From contig NZ_LBHV01000005.1 of NCBI RefSeq assembly GCF_001005825.1, positions 124,001-188,000 on the forward strand: DNA of 64,000 bases, given 5' to 3'. The notes below the pieces were generated by a model. It was not told the DNA's origin, ran no database searches, and saw only the letters and a program-made list of their open reading frames with translations. Positions 20,133 through 29,820 of the stretch are shown here, one piece after another (positions within the stretch are counted from its first letter, which is position 1; each line of letters opens with the position of its first letter). This DNA is from Rhizobium sp. LC145. Its GTDB lineage: Bacteria > Pseudomonadota > Alphaproteobacteria > Rhizobiales > Rhizobiaceae. Position numbers and translations under genes: made by a program.

Positions 20133-21917
20133 ATGAGCGACAACACAAAACCAGGGCGCCGCTTGCGCTCGCAGGACTGGTTCGACAATCCGGATCATAT
20201 CGACCTGACCGCGCTCTACCTCGAGCGTTTCATGAACTATGGCGTGACGCCGGAGGAGCTGCGTTCGGGCAAGCCGATCATCGGTATCGCCCAGAGCGGC
20301 AGCGACCTCACGCCGTGCAATCGTGTCCACATGGACCTCGCCAAGCGCGTGCGCGACGGCATCCGCGATGCCGGCGGCATTCCGATCGAGTTCCCGACCC
20401 ACCCGATCTTCGAAAACTGCAAACGCCCGACAGCGGCACTCGACCGCAACCTCGCCTATCTCGGCCTCGTGGAAATCCTCTATGGATACCCGCTGGACGG
20501 CGTGGTGCTGACGACCGGCTGCGACAAGACCACGCCGGCCGCGCTCATGGCGGCCTCGACGGTGGACATCCCCGCGATCGTGCTTTCCGGTGGCCCGATG
20601 CTGGACGGCTGGCACGAAGGCGATCTTGTCGGCTCCGGCACGGTGATCTGGCGCATGCGCCGCAAGTTCGCGGCCGGTGAAATCGACCGTGAGGAATTCA
20701 TGCAGGCGGCGCTCGATTCGGCACCGTCCGTCGGCCACTGCAACACCATGGGCACGGCTTCCACCATGAATGCCATGGCCGAGGCGCTCGGCATGTCGCT
20801 GACCGGCTGCGGAGCAATTCCCGCCGCCTATCGCGAGCGCGGCCAGATGGCGTATCGCACCGGCCGCCGCGCCGTGGAGCTCGTCTTCGAAGACCTGAAA
20901 CCTTCCGACATCCTGACACGCGAAGCCTTCCTCAACGCCATCCGCGTCAATTCGGCGATCGGCGGCTCCACCAATGCACAGCCGCATCTGGCCGCCATGG
21001 CGAAGCACGCGGGCGTCGATCTCTATCCGGACGACTGGCAGGTGCACGGGTTCGATATCCCGTTGCTCGCCAATATCCAGCCGGCGGGCGCATATCTCGG
21101 CGAACAATATCACCGTGCCGGCGGCACGCCCGCCATCATGTGGGAACTCCTGCAGGTAGGAAAGCTCGACGGAAACTGTCGCACCGTCACCGGCAGGACC
21201 ATGGCCGAGAACCTCGAGGGCCGCGAGGCGACGGATCGCGAAGTGATCCTCCCTTTCGATCAGCCGCTCAAGGAAAAGGCAGGTTTCCTGGTACTGAAAG
21301 GCAATCTCTTCGATTTCGCGATCATGAAAATGAGCGTGGTTTCAGAGGATTTCCGCAAGCGTTATCTCCAGGAGCCGGGCCGCGAAGGTATCTTTGAAGG
21401 CAAGGCGGTCGTCTTCGACGGTTCGGAGGACTACCACAAGCGCATCAACGATCCCGAGCTCGGCATCGACGAAAACACCATCCTGGCGATCCGCGGCGCA
21501 GGACCGCTCGGCTGGCCTGGATCGGCGGAAGTCGTCAACATGCAGCCGCCGGATCACCTCCTGAAACGCGGAATCACGAGCCTGCCGACCATCGGTGACG
21601 GACGCCAATCCGGTACGGCCGACAGCCCTTCGATCCTCAACGCATCGCCGGAAAGTGCTGCCGGCGGCGGCCTCGCCTGGCTCCGAAACGGCGATGTCAT
21701 CCGCATCGACTTCAACCAGGGCCGCTGCGACATGCTGGTTTCCGATGAGGAAATCGAGAAGCGCAAGGCGGACGGCATTCCGGCAGTTCCGGCCGATGCC
21801 ACACCCTGGCAGCGCATCTACCGCAAGTCCGTCACCCAGCTTTCCGATGGCGCCGTGCTTGAAGGCGCCGCCGACTTCCGGCAGATCGCCAAGACCATGC
21901 CGCGCCACAATCATTGA
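20133..21917 (+). CDS. IlvD/Edd-family sugar-acid dehydratase (xylonate/arabinonate dehydratase-like)
   Basis: This 594-residue Fe-S dehydratase has the expected cysteines in [20 protein letters not shown] and [10 protein letters not shown], which would bind a [2Fe-2S] cluster. The substrate and metal motifs are [10 protein letters not shown] and [12 protein letters not shown]. Its length is that of pentonate dehydratases of rhizobia and Caulobacter rather than dihydroxyacid dehydratase IlvD. It follows the GarR-like gene by nine bases and ends the plus-strand operon before a strong terminator. It likely converts an aldonate to its 2-keto-3-deoxy acid, feeding the FAH-family enzyme. Pentonate or hexonate specificity cannot be decided here. 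Confidence 0.88.
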   Translation: MSDNTKPGRRLRSQDWFDNPDHIDLTALYLERFMNYGVTPEELRSGKPIIGIAQSGSDLTPCNRVHMDLAKRVRDGIRDAGGIPIEFPTHPIFENCKRPTAALDRNLAYLGLVEILYGYPLDGVVLTTGCDKTTPAALMAASTVDIPAIVLSGGPMLDGWHEGDLVGSGTVIWRMRRKFAAGEIDREEFMQAALDSAPSVGHCNTMGTASTMNAMAEALGMSLTGCGAIPAAYRERGQMAYRTGRRAVELVFEDLKPSDILTREAFLNAIRVNSAIGGSTNAQPHLAAMAKHAGVDLYPDDWQVHGFDIPLLANIQPAGAYLGEQYHRAGGTPAIMWELLQVGKLDGNCRTVTGRTMAENLEGREATDREVILPFDQPLKEKAGFLVLKGNLFDFAIMKMSVVSEDFRKRYLQEPGREGIFEGKAVVFDGSEDYHKRINDPELGIDENTILAIRGAGPLGWPGSAEVVNMQPPDHLLKRGITSLPTIGDGRQSGTADSPSILNASPESAAGGGLAWLRNGDVIRIDFNQGRCDMLVSDEEIEKRKADGIPAVPADATPWQRIYRKSVTQLSDGAVLEGAADFRQIAKTMPRHNH

Positions 21918-21931
21918 CACGGCACCCGTGA

Positions 21932-21955
21932 GGGGCGGCTTCGGCCGCCCTTTTT
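21932..21955 (+). terminator. Rho-independent terminator after the aldonate operon
   Basis: GGGCGGC (21933-21939), a TTCG tetraloop and GCCGCCC (21944-21950) form a stable hairpin followed by five T residues. It lies 15 bases after the dehydratase stop and just before the stop of the convergent hydrolase gene. Confidence 0.92.
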
Positions 21956-21959
21956 CGGC

Positions 21960-22883
21960 TCAGACAGCCATTTCGAGATCGACGCCGCTCCTGTTCCAGA
22001 CCCGCCTCGGCCAGGGATTGACGCCGTCGCGCAGCCAGAGAAGCGTATCGAGCCAGAAACCTGCCGCATGCCTTGAATGGAAGAGGCTGAAATGGCCGAT
22101 CTGCTCGTAGCCGAGATCGGCCGGTGAAAGATGAACGGCTAATCGGTCGCAGCCCTCGTAATAATCCAGCGCCCTGCTCACCGCCCGCGGTGTGGCGATC
22201 TCGTCGTCACTGACGGAAATGGCGAGGATGGATGCCGCGACCGAGGAAAAGCGGCGGAGATAAAGCGCGCGCTTTTCCTCCGGATAACTCAACTCCATAC
22301 GGGCGCGCCGGAAGCTCCACTCGTTGGCGACCCCTGCCGGAAGGTCCTCCAGCCAACCCAATCTGCGCCCCGGAAAATAGCCGAGAAGGGCAGTCGCTAC
22401 CGGCATCGCCACATGCCATTTGAGGAAAAGCCGCGCTCTCCGCGAGGGCGCATAATCAGGCCAATAGGCATACTGCGCACCGATCGTGAGCATGCGGTCG
22501 ATGAGAAATGCGCTCTGCGCTAGCCCCGGCAGAAAGCCTCCGATGCTGTGGCCCACCACCATGAGAGGGCCGCTCCCCTCTCCGCTCGCCAGCCGCAGCG
22601 CCGCATCGAAATCATACTCGCCCCATTCGCTCCACCGATAGCCGCACCCTCTGAGGTTCGGCGGCCGGGATGCGCCGATCCCGCGATAATCATAGGTGAG
22701 CACGGTGAAGCCGTGCTCGGCCAGGAACTGCGCATAATAGTGGTAGTAACGGGCCCGCACGCCGGTCGCCGGATTGATGACGACGGTTCCCTCCGCCGAG
22801 CGTGACCCGACCGACCAAAGGTGGCCCGCAAGGCTCACGCCATCGGCACAGGCGATTGCAACGGGTCTTCCCTCGACAGTCAT
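21960..22883 (-). CDS. Alpha/beta hydrolase family protein
   Basis: The 307-residue protein has an alpha/beta-hydrolase core: an oxyanion region near NPATGVRARYYHYYA, the strand/turn TYDYRGIGASRP, and the nucleophile elbow GHSIGG (serine ~109). A late histidine in GHFSLFHSRHA completes the probable triad. The Ser motif and length resemble uncharacterised serine hydrolases of the YheT/PHA-depolymerase-like type. The ATG at 22883 was chosen because the upstream extension overlaps the divergent TetR gene. It is likely controlled by that TetR regulator. The substrate is unknown. Confidence 0.82.
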   Translation of the reverse strand: MTVEGRPVAIACADGVSLAGHLWSVGSRSAEGTVVINPATGVRARYYHYYAQFLAEHGFTVLTYDYRGIGASRPPNLRGCGYRWSEWGEYDFDAALRLASGEGSGPLMVVGHSIGGFLPGLAQSAFLIDRMLTIGAQYAYWPDYAPSRRARLFLKWHVAMPVATALLGYFPGRRLGWLEDLPAGVANEWSFRRARMELSYPEEKRALYLRRFSSVAASILAISVSDDEIATPRAVSRALDYYEGCDRLAVHLSPADLGYEQIGHFSLFHSRHAAGFWLDTLLWLRDGVNPWPRRVWNRSGVDLEMAV

Positions 22884-22961
22884 GAAACACTCCCCTGCTT
22901 CCCGACAAAAGCTAGGGCAAGTTCGCCATTGTGTATTCATTGGTCGGTATACTTTTCGAGC

Positions 22962-23555
22962 ATGGCGAAGACCGATACCGACACCCGAGAGCGCATCGTC
23001 GCGACCGCCGCGAAGCTGTTCTACATGAGCGGCGTTCGCGCAGTCAGCATGGATGCCATTGCCGAAAAGGCGGATTTGACGAAGCGCACGCTCTATTATC
23101 ATTTCAGGAGCAAGGACGATCTGATCGCCGCTTATCTCGAGGAGCGGGATCATCCGAACCTTGCCCTCTTCCAGCGTTGGTATGAGGAAAGTCCGGGAAC
23201 GGTTGCCGATAAGGTGGAAAGCCTCTTTCGCAATCTGGCGCAAACGGCGCGCCACACGAAGTGGCGCGGATGCGGCTTTCTTCGCACCGTTGCCGAGCTG
23301 GCCGACATGCCGGGCCATCCGGCGGTCAAGGCCGCCACGGTTCACAAGAAGCGTGTGGAGGACTGGCTTGCCGAGACACTCGAAGGCCCTATCCCGCACG
23401 CCGATTCAAAAATTCTGGCGCAGCAGGTCATGCTGCTCATGGACGGCGCCTTCGCCGCCGCCCTCACCCATCGCGATCCCCGCTATATGGAGACCGCCGG
23501 CAAGGCAGCCTCCACCCTCATCCGCGCGGCGCAGGCCGGCAGCAGCGCGGCCTAG
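22962..23555 (+). CDS. TetR-family transcriptional regulator
   Basis: This 197-residue protein has an N-terminal TetR helix-turn-helix (residues ~10-55, with AIAEKADLTKRTLYYHFRSKDDL) and a helical C-terminal ligand domain. It is divergent from the alpha/beta hydrolase gene across 78 bases. That gap contains TGGTCGGTATAC, a TGGTCGGT half-site typical of many TetR operators, so autoregulation and hydrolase control are plausible. Its TAG stop shares a CTAG tetranucleotide with the stop of the convergent SDR gene. The ligand is unknown. Confidence 0.9.
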   Translation: MAKTDTDTRERIVATAAKLFYMSGVRAVSMDAIAEKADLTKRTLYYHFRSKDDLIAAYLEERDHPNLALFQRWYEESPGTVADKVESLFRNLAQTARHTKWRGCGFLRTVAELADMPGHPAVKAATVHKKRVEDWLAETLEGPIPHADSKILAQQVMLLMDGAFAAALTHRDPRYMETAGKAASTLIRAAQAGSSAA

Positions 23556-24319
23556 ATCACCGCACTCATGCCGCCATCGACATAGATGATCTGGCCGTTG
23601 ACGTAGTTGGAGGCGTCGGAGGAAAGGAAGACGGCGGCGCCGACGAGTTCCTCCGGCTTGCCCCAGCGGCGCGAGGGCGTGCGGCCCTTCACCCAGGCAT
23701 CGAATTGCGGATTGTCGATCAGCGCCTGGTTCATGTCCGTCAGCATGTAGCCGGGTCCGATGGCGTTCGCCTGGATACCGTGCTCGGCCCATTCCGCGGC
23801 CATGGCCTGCGTCAGCGTCTTGATGCCGCCCTTCGCTGCCGTATAGGGCGCGACGGTCGCACGGCCGAGCCCGCTCATCAGCGAACCGATATTCACAACC
23901 TTGCCCCGCTTGCGCGGCAGCATGCGCTTGGCCGCCTCGCGGGAGACGATGAAGGCGCTGGTGAGATTGGTATCGATCACCCTCTGCCAGTCGGCGGTTG
24001 CGAGTTCCACGATCGGCTTGCGATACTGGACGCCCGCATTGTTGACGAGGATATCGACCTCCACGCCATCGGCATCGAGCTTCTCGAAAGCCGCCACGAC
24101 CGAGGCTTCGTCCGTCACGTCGAAGGCGGCGGCGCGAACGGAAAAACCTTCTCCGCGAAGCGCGGCAGCGGCTTCCTGCAGCCGTTCTGCATTGACGCCG
24201 TTGAGGATGACCGAGGCACCCGCCTCGGCAAGCCCTCGGGCGATCGCCTGACCGAGGCCGCGAGACGAACCGGTCACGAGAGCCGTACGGCCCTCAAGAC
24301 TGAAGAGTGAATTCGGCAC
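23552..24319 (-). CDS. Short-chain dehydrogenase, gluconate 5-dehydrogenase-like
   Basis: The 255-residue classical SDR shows the cofactor motif TGSSRGLGQAIA, NNAGVQYRKP, a catalytic serine after NIGS, and YTAAK. The C-terminal segment (YVNGQIIYVDGGMSAV) is typical of the gluconate 5-dehydrogenase/2-deoxy-D-gluconate dehydrogenase group. The GTG at 24319 was chosen over the long upstream frame because it follows GGGAGA and begins at a normal SDR N-terminus. It would interconvert a sugar acid and its keto form with NAD(P)H. The stop overlaps that of tetR by four bases. Confidence 0.82.
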   Translation of the reverse strand: MPNSLFSLEGRTALVTGSSRGLGQAIARGLAEAGASVILNGVNAERLQEAAAALRGEGFSVRAAAFDVTDEASVVAAFEKLDADGVEVDILVNNAGVQYRKPIVELATADWQRVIDTNLTSAFIVSREAAKRMLPRKRGKVVNIGSLMSGLGRATVAPYTAAKGGIKTLTQAMAAEWAEHGIQANAIGPGYMLTDMNQALIDNPQFDAWVKGRTPSRRWGKPEELVGAAVFLSSDASNYVNGQIIYVDGGMSAVI

Positions 24320-24505
24320 CAAATTTCTCCCATCGAATGTACGGACAAAGTATGCCGAAGCCATAAGCGGCCATGCCAGCCACGTCCAGCCCGAATGGGG
24401 GTCGATCGGTTCGTCTATGAAGGAATAAAGCCAGATGGGCATAGCCGAGCGCGGTTTATTGACGGCGATCGCAGCCTTCCGGTCTGGGCCGATCAGGAAG
24501 GCATG

Positions 24506-24535
24506 AAAAAACGGCGCGGAAACGATCCGCGCCGC
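24506..24535 (-). terminator. Rho-independent terminator of glnII
   Basis: Read on the minus strand, CGGCGCGGA (24534-24526) pairs with TCCGCGCCG (24520-24512) around a five-base loop, followed by six T residues. It lies 22 bases after the glnII stop. Confidence 0.88.
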
Positions 24536-24557
24536 TCGTGATCTAACCCTTAGGCCC

Positions 24558-25598
24558 TTAGGCAGCAGCCGAAGCGTAGCCTTCGGTCGAAACTTCCGAG
24601 ATCGTCTTCAGAACCTGGGAAGCGATCTGGTAGGGGCAACCCTGCGAATTCGGGCGGCGATCTTCGAGATAGCCCTTGTAGCCGTTCTTGACGAAAGAAT
24701 GCGGAACGCGGATCGAGGCACCACGGTCGGCAACGCCGTAGGAAAACTTGTTCCACGGAGCCGTCTCGTGCTTGCCGGTCAGGCGCTTGTCGTTGTCCGG
24801 GCCGTAAACGTTGATGTGGTCCATCAGGTTCTTTTCGAACTGCGCCATCAGCGCTTCGAAATAGGCCTTGCCGCCGACTTCGCGCATGAACTTGGTGGAG
24901 AAGTTGCAGTGCATGCCCGAGCCGTTCCAGTCGGTGTCGCCGAGCGGCTTGCAGTGATATTCGACGTCGATGCCGTACTTTTCGGTCAGGCGCTGCAGCA
25001 GGTAGCGTGCCATCCAGATCTGATCGGCGGCTTTCTTGGAGCCCTTGCCGAAAATCTGGAATTCCCACTGGCCCTTGGCCACTTCGGCATTGATGCCTTC
25101 GTGGTTGATGCCGGCGGCGAGGCAAAGGTCGAGATGCTCTTCGACGATTTCACGAGCAACCGGGCCGACATTGGAGGAGCCGACGCCGCAGTAATACGGA
25201 CCCTGCGGAGCCGGGTAACCCTGCTCCGGGAAGCCGAGCGGACGGCCGTTTTCGTAGAAGAAGTATTCCTGCTCGAAGCCGAACCAGGCGTCTTCGTCAT
25301 CGAGAATGGTGGCGCGGCTGTTGGACGGATGCGGCGTAACGCCATCCGGCATCATGACTTCGCACATGACGAGAACGCCATTGGTGCGGGCCGGATCCGG
25401 GTAAACGGCGACGGGCTTCAGAACGCAGTCCGACGAGCGGCCTTCGGCCTGCATCGTGGACGAACCATCAAAGCCCCAGAGCGGGAGCTGATCGAGCGTC
25501 GGGAACGCTTCGAATTCCTTGACCTGCGTCTTGCCGCGAAGGTTCGGGGTCGGGGTGTATCCGTCGAGCCAGATGTACTCGAGCTTGTATTTCGTCAT
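24558..25598 (-). CDS. glnII: Glutamine synthetase II (eukaryotic-type)
   Basis: This 346-residue enzyme condenses glutamate and ammonia with ATP. Its length and sequence are those of the short GSII type found in rhizobia and eukaryotes rather than the GlnA dodecamer. Visible motifs include LPLWGFDGSS, the glutamate-rich metal region GFEQEYFFYE, the NHEGINAEVAKGQWEFQ segment, and HETAPWNKFSYGVADRGASIRVP. The start ATG gives MTKYKLEYIWLDG, the normal N-terminus. A sigma-54 promoter lies 95 bases upstream and a gstI-like gene is divergent, as in Rhizobium leguminosarum, so nitrogen control by NtrC and GstI is expected. Confidence 0.97.
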   Translation of the reverse strand: MTKYKLEYIWLDGYTPTPNLRGKTQVKEFEAFPTLDQLPLWGFDGSSTMQAEGRSSDCVLKPVAVYPDPARTNGVLVMCEVMMPDGVTPHPSNSRATILDDEDAWFGFEQEYFFYENGRPLGFPEQGYPAPQGPYYCGVGSSNVGPVAREIVEEHLDLCLAAGINHEGINAEVAKGQWEFQIFGKGSKKAADQIWMARYLLQRLTEKYGIDVEYHCKPLGDTDWNGSGMHCNFSTKFMREVGGKAYFEALMAQFEKNLMDHINVYGPDNDKRLTGKHETAPWNKFSYGVADRGASIRVPHSFVKNGYKGYLEDRRPNSQGCPYQIASQVLKTISEVSTEGYASAAA

Positions 25599-25692
25599 TT
25601 GAACTCTCTCATAACTGATGCTGCAACGATGAGCACACATCCTGGCCAGACCGCTGCCGAAGCACGATCCGCCATCGGATGCCCAAGACGAA

Positions 25693-25707
25693 GCATTTTG
25701 CGTGCCA
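25693..25707 (-). promoter_or_regulatory. Sigma-54 promoter of glnII
   Basis: On the minus strand the sequence reads TGGCACGCAAAATGC, matching the -24/-12 consensus TGGCAC-N5-TTGC with one mismatch and correct spacing, 95 bases before the glnII start. Known rhizobial glnII genes are NtrC- and RpoN-dependent. The rest of the 414-base glnII-gstI interval holds no gene I can support, and no clear NtrC dyad was identified by eye. Confidence 0.75.
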
Positions 25708-26012
25708 GTTGCCTTCCGAACGAACCAGATGACCGCTTTCAAGGCATTTCCCTTCGCCGGATTGGCACAATCGCAACAGTTGATGGGATGCTTCCCACCC
25801 CGTCCGCCGCACACCAAGACGCGCGGCCGGCCTTCACGGAAAATTTCGGCCGCCGGAACTCCTCGCTGCCGCAAACGTTGGCAGCGGGCCGTTCATTGGG
25901 CGGGGCCGAGTGCCCGCAATAGTGACAATGAATGGTCATAAAGAGTGCAACTGCGCAAATTATGTGCTAACTCTCTATTCCGTCGAACCACCCATGGATG
26001 GGAGGGATTTAG

Positions 26013-26204
26013 ATGAATGCTAATTCCGAACGCGTCTCGGCAAAGATCTATCAGTTTCCATTGAAGGGCCTGCGCCAGAATCGGGACCTTCAACGAGCCC
26101 GACCCGATATCGACCCTGCCGTGGCGGATTTTTCGGACGCCGCATTCGGCGGCTGCTGGTATCACGAGGAAGCCATCAAGGATTCAGGGCAGGACCGCGA
26201 CTGA
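26013..26204 (+). CDS. gstI: GstI-like translational inhibitor of glutamine synthetase II (DUF2735 type)
   Basis: This 63-residue protein is encoded divergently from glnII. It has the DUF2735 pattern: an N-terminal AKIYQFPLKG segment and a C-terminal WYHEEAIKD. Size, location and orientation match gstI of Rhizobium leguminosarum, whose product inhibits glnII translation when nitrogen is in excess. The ATG follows GGGAGGG. The protein has no domain of known enzymatic function, and the role here is inferred from position and family. The downstream gap contains the iron-responsive promoter of the next gene. Confidence 0.85.
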   Translation: MNANSERVSAKIYQFPLKGLRQNRDLQRARPDIDPAVADFSDAAFGGCWYHEEAIKDSGQDRD

Positions 26205-26392
26205 CCGGTCTTCGCGCATTTCAATCGATCCACCGCCTGATCCTGGTCGGGATCACCTCGCCCTACGACACCGCGGCTGCACCGTAGCGCCGGCACTTCC
26301 ATGACGTGCCCCTTGCGCAGAGTGAAAGGTTGCAGTTCGGCTACACGGAGATGTTTTCGCTCCAAACACGCCCTTCCGCGCCTCTGTATAGT

Positions 26393-26407
26393 TGACAAAC
26401 ATACTCA
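26393..26407. promoter_or_regulatory. RirA-type iron-responsive operator (TGA-N9-TCA)
   Basis: TGACAAACATACTCA matches the IRO pattern TGA-N9-TCA bound by the Fe-S repressor RirA in rhizobia. It overlaps a TTGACA -35-like hexamer (26392-26397) and lies 42 bases upstream of the siderophore receptor start. The remaining gstI-receptor interval has no recognised gene. Confidence 0.75.
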
Positions 26408-26448
26408 TATTTGTGAGTGGCCTCCCCATTGTCAGTGGGGAAAATGCC

Positions 26449-28542
26449 ATGAAGTTCACAATGCGCCTTGGGCTGCTTTCGGTAAGTATCGCTGCGATTT
26501 CATGCGGTTGGGCAAGTGCCCAGGATGGCGAGGGCACCGTCCTGGACACCATCACCATCCAGGCCGAGAGCAATGAAATCCTCGTTCAGGATGGATATGT
26601 CGCCAAGTCTGATCGCATCGGCACCAAGGTCGATACCCCGATCGTGCAGATTCCGCAGGCCGTCTCGGTCGTCACCCAGGACCAGATCGAGGATCAGAAG
26701 CCGCGCACGCTGAACGAAGCACTCACCTATACCGCCGGCGCCAACCCGAACACCTTCGGCTTTGATTCGCGTTACGACGCATTTTACCTGCGCGGCTTTC
26801 CCGCCTACTACAACGGCATGTTCCGCGACGGGCTGAAGCAGTTCAACGGCCCCTCCGCCTGGTTCCGCACGGAGCCCTATGGCCTTGAAGGCGTCACGGT
26901 CCTGAAAGGCCCCGCCTCTTCGCTTTATGGAGTGAGCGGCCCGGGCGGCATCGTCAATCTCGTCACGAAGCGGCCGAAGGACGAGGAGTACCGGGAAGTC
27001 GAGCTTCTGGTCGGCGAGCACAGCCGCTTCCAGGGCGGCGTCGATGTTTCCGGGCCCGCCGACGAGGACGGCACCCTTCTCTATCGCTTCACCGCGCTTG
27101 GCCGTAAGAGCGACACCCATATCGACGGCTATTCGGATGACACCGGCTACATCGCGCCGGCCTTCACCTGGAAGCCGGATGAGGACACCAAGTTCACTCT
27201 CCTCAGCGAATTTTCCCGCAGCGTCACCGGCGGCACGGCATTCTACTATAACCCGGCTCTGGGCGAAGTCTCCGATATCTATACCGGCGACCCCGATTGG
27301 AACGACTTCACCACCAGACAAGGCCGCATAGGCTATGAGCTGGAGCATCGCCTCAACGAGGTCGTGACGCTGCGCCAGAACGTGCGTTACAGCGCCGTCG
27401 ACGCCGACCTGCAGTATAGCGGTTTCTACCCAGCACCTCCGACCCGCTATTGGGGCCACTACAAGGAAGACCTGAAGAGTCTCACCATCGACAACATGGC
27501 GCAGTTCGAATTCGACACGGGGCCGGTGAGCCATACGGCGGTCGCGGGATTCAATTATAGCTGGTGGGATTACAGCGCGCAGTCGGCCATCTCCTACGCT
27601 TCCATCGCCGATCTAAAGACCCAACCGTTCTCGTCCTCCGGAAGCCAGCAGATGGACCAGTATGGCATCTATCTTCACGATCAGATGGAGTGGGACAACT
27701 GGACGCTGTTCCTGAGCGGACGACAGGACTGGGCCGTCTCGCACAGTGTCACCGCGGCGCCCGCGATGACGGAGATAGACAATACCGACCATGCGTTTTC
27801 GGGGCGCGTCGGCCTTTCCTATAAAACCGATTGGGGTGTCATTCCCTACGCCAACTACTCGACCTCGTTCTCGCCCAACCTTGGCTTCGTGTATGACGGC
27901 GTAACCAATGAACGCCGCGTCGCACGGCCGACAACCGCCGACCAGTTCGAGTTCGGCGTGAAATACGAAATCCCTGATACCAATGCCGTCATCAGCGCGA
28001 ACTACTTCGACATCAAGCAAACGGATGGCGTCGTATACGACGGCACCTTCGACGACGCGGGCAATCAGCGCCAGCGCCAGCTCGACCTGCATTCGCGCGG
28101 TGTCGAATTCGAGGCGAATGCTTCCTTCGACAACGGCTTCAGCCTGATCGCCTCCTACACCTACATGCAGATGGAAATCGACAAGGGTCTTGCGGGCACT
28201 GTCGGCAAGGAGCTTTCGGCAACGCCCAACCATATCGCTTCGCTATGGGGGCACTATCTGGTGCAGGACGGCCCTCTGGCGGGCTTGGGTCTCGGAGCGG
28301 GCATCCGTTATGTCGGCAAGAGCTACGGGGATGATCAGAACACGTTCGAGAACGATGCCCGCGCCCTGGTGGATGCGGCGGTCTCCTACGACTTCGGCTA
28401 TCGCAACCCGGATCTCAAAGGCCTGACGCTGCAGGTCAACGCAAAGAACCTGTTCGATACGCGTAAGGCGATTTGCTCTGCGGGTTCTTGCTACTGGGAT
28501 GAAGGCCGCACCGTCTTCGGAAGCCTGCGTTACCGCTTCTGA
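26449..28542 (+). CDS. TonB-dependent siderophore receptor
   Basis: From the ATG at 26449 the protein is 697 residues with a signal peptide ending near ASA (residue ~25). A plug domain follows with the TonB-box-like DTITIQA segment, IPQAVSVVTQDQIEDQ, FYLRGFPAYYNGMFRDG and LKGPASSLYGVSGPGGIVNLVTKRP. The C-terminal beta-barrel ends in a terminal phenylalanine (LRYRF), required for outer-membrane assembly. This is the FhuA/ferrichrome-type siderophore receptor subfamily. It is followed by an RhtX-like permease and a convergent ferric reductase gene, and preceded by a RirA box. The exact siderophore is not deducible; hydroxamate or citrate-hydroxamate types are likely. Confidence 0.92.
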   Translation: MKFTMRLGLLSVSIAAISCGWASAQDGEGTVLDTITIQAESNEILVQDGYVAKSDRIGTKVDTPIVQIPQAVSVVTQDQIEDQKPRTLNEALTYTAGANPNTFGFDSRYDAFYLRGFPAYYNGMFRDGLKQFNGPSAWFRTEPYGLEGVTVLKGPASSLYGVSGPGGIVNLVTKRPKDEEYREVELLVGEHSRFQGGVDVSGPADEDGTLLYRFTALGRKSDTHIDGYSDDTGYIAPAFTWKPDEDTKFTLLSEFSRSVTGGTAFYYNPALGEVSDIYTGDPDWNDFTTRQGRIGYELEHRLNEVVTLRQNVRYSAVDADLQYSGFYPAPPTRYWGHYKEDLKSLTIDNMAQFEFDTGPVSHTAVAGFNYSWWDYSAQSAISYASIADLKTQPFSSSGSQQMDQYGIYLHDQMEWDNWTLFLSGRQDWAVSHSVTAAPAMTEIDNTDHAFSGRVGLSYKTDWGVIPYANYSTSFSPNLGFVYDGVTNERRVARPTTADQFEFGVKYEIPDTNAVISANYFDIKQTDGVVYDGTFDDAGNQRQRQLDLHSRGVEFEANASFDNGFSLIASYTYMQMEIDKGLAGTVGKELSATPNHIASLWGHYLVQDGPLAGLGLGAGIRYVGKSYGDDQNTFENDARALVDAAVSYDFGYRNPDLKGLTLQVNAKNLFDTRKAICSAGSCYWDEGRTVFGSLRYRF

Positions 28543-28560
28543 TATCGGAGAATGTGAAAC

Positions 28561-29793
28561 ATGAACCCGGCCTCGCCATTTGTCGTCATCTCCGGCATAG
28601 CCGGGCTCTACATCGCCCAGAGCGTCATCGGCGGCGTGACCTGGGCGGGCCTGCCCGCCGTCATGCGCAGCCAGGGCGTGCCGCTCGACCAGATCGGCCT
28701 CGTTTCGCTGATCGCCCTCCCCTGGGCGCTCAAGTTCCTGTGGTCGCCCTTCATCGAACGGTATCGCCTGCCGCTCGACGGACGCAACCGCTCGGCCGTC
28801 ATCGTCGCCGTCGGTGGCGCCATATGCGTCGCCGGCCTGCTCCTGACCGGGACGCTCAGCCCCGCCAACGCATTTCCGTTGCTCGCCTGCTTGACGATCG
28901 TCGCCTTTGCGGCCTCGACCGTGGACATCGCCTGCGACGGCTTCGCGGTTCAAACCCTTGCAAAGGCGCAGCACGGCTGGGGCAATGCCGCCCAGGTGGG
29001 CGGCGCCTATCTGGGTGCGGCGATCGGCGGCGGGCTTTTCCTGTACCTGGTCGGCGCGCTCAACTGGCAATGGGCATCCTGGGCCATGGCAGCACTTCTC
29101 GTGGCTCTCGGCCTGCCCTTCCTGTTCGGAGCGGCCCGCAACCTGCCTGAGGAAAAGCGGGAGCACGTGCCCTCGCTCGCAGCGGCCCTCAAACGGCCGG
29201 AACTCCGCCGGGGGCTCCTCGTCTCCGCCATCTTCGTAACCGCGCAGAAGACCTCGCTCGGCATGATCGGCCCGTTCCTCGTCGATTCGGGCTTCGACGT
29301 CGCGACGATCGGACTCTTGAACGGGCTCGGCAGCATATTCGTCGGGCTCGCCGCCGCCCTGCTCGGCGGACTTTGCGTCAGGATCTGGGGTGTACGGACC
29401 ATTCTCGTCACCTCCCTTTTCCTGCAGGCGCTATTTTTGGCCCTCTTCTGCTACGGCGCCTGGACGCGGGCCTTGCCGGAAAGCCTGCTCGTCGTGGCAG
29501 CGATCGGCAGTTCGTCAGGCGTCATGGCTTTCGGCTTCGTCGCTCTCTACGCCCAGTTCATGCGCTGGTCGGACCCGCGTCAGGCCGGCGTCGATTTCAC
29601 GCTCTTCCAATGCATGGATGCGCTCGTCAGCCTTGCTGGCGGAGTGGTGGCCGGGCAGGTCGCCAATGCCTTCGGCTACGGCGTCTTTTTCGCCGGCGCA
29701 TGCCTTCTCGCCATCATCGCCGCACCGGCAATTGCGCTAACGGCGAAATCGGAAAGCGCTACCGCCGATGTGGCAGGAGCGGTTCAGGGTTAA
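28561..29793 (+). CDS. RhtX/FptX-family siderophore permease (MFS)
   Basis: This 410-residue, roughly twelve-helix inner-membrane protein resembles RhtX of Sinorhizobium and FptX of Pseudomonas, single-protein importers of ferric siderophores. Signature regions are [15 protein letters not shown] near residue 55 and the [13 protein letters not shown] and [15 protein letters not shown] segments. The ATG is 18 bases after the receptor stop, so the two are probably co-transcribed from the RirA-controlled promoter. It replaces the more usual ABC permease. AmpG-type muropeptide permeases share the fold and are the main alternative. Confidence 0.83.
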   Translation: MNPASPFVVISGIAGLYIAQSVIGGVTWAGLPAVMRSQGVPLDQIGLVSLIALPWALKFLWSPFIERYRLPLDGRNRSAVIVAVGGAICVAGLLLTGTLSPANAFPLLACLTIVAFAASTVDIACDGFAVQTLAKAQHGWGNAAQVGGAYLGAAIGGGLFLYLVGALNWQWASWAMAALLVALGLPFLFGAARNLPEEKREHVPSLAAALKRPELRRGLLVSAIFVTAQKTSLGMIGPFLVDSGFDVATIGLLNGLGSIFVGLAAALLGGLCVRIWGVRTILVTSLFLQALFLALFCYGAWTRALPESLLVVAAIGSSSGVMAFGFVALYAQFMRWSDPRQAGVDFTLFQCMDALVSLAGGVVAGQVANAFGYGVFFAGACLLAIIAAPAIALTAKSESATADVAGAVQG

Positions 29794-29820
29794 ATGGAAA
29801 CAGCTCTAGGGTCGCGTAAC

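Noticed and set aside
18753..21113. 786-codon minus-strand frame opposite the denD, GarR-like and dehydratase genes
   Set aside because: It runs through three conserved genes with clear motifs on the plus strand; the composition is that of a shadow.
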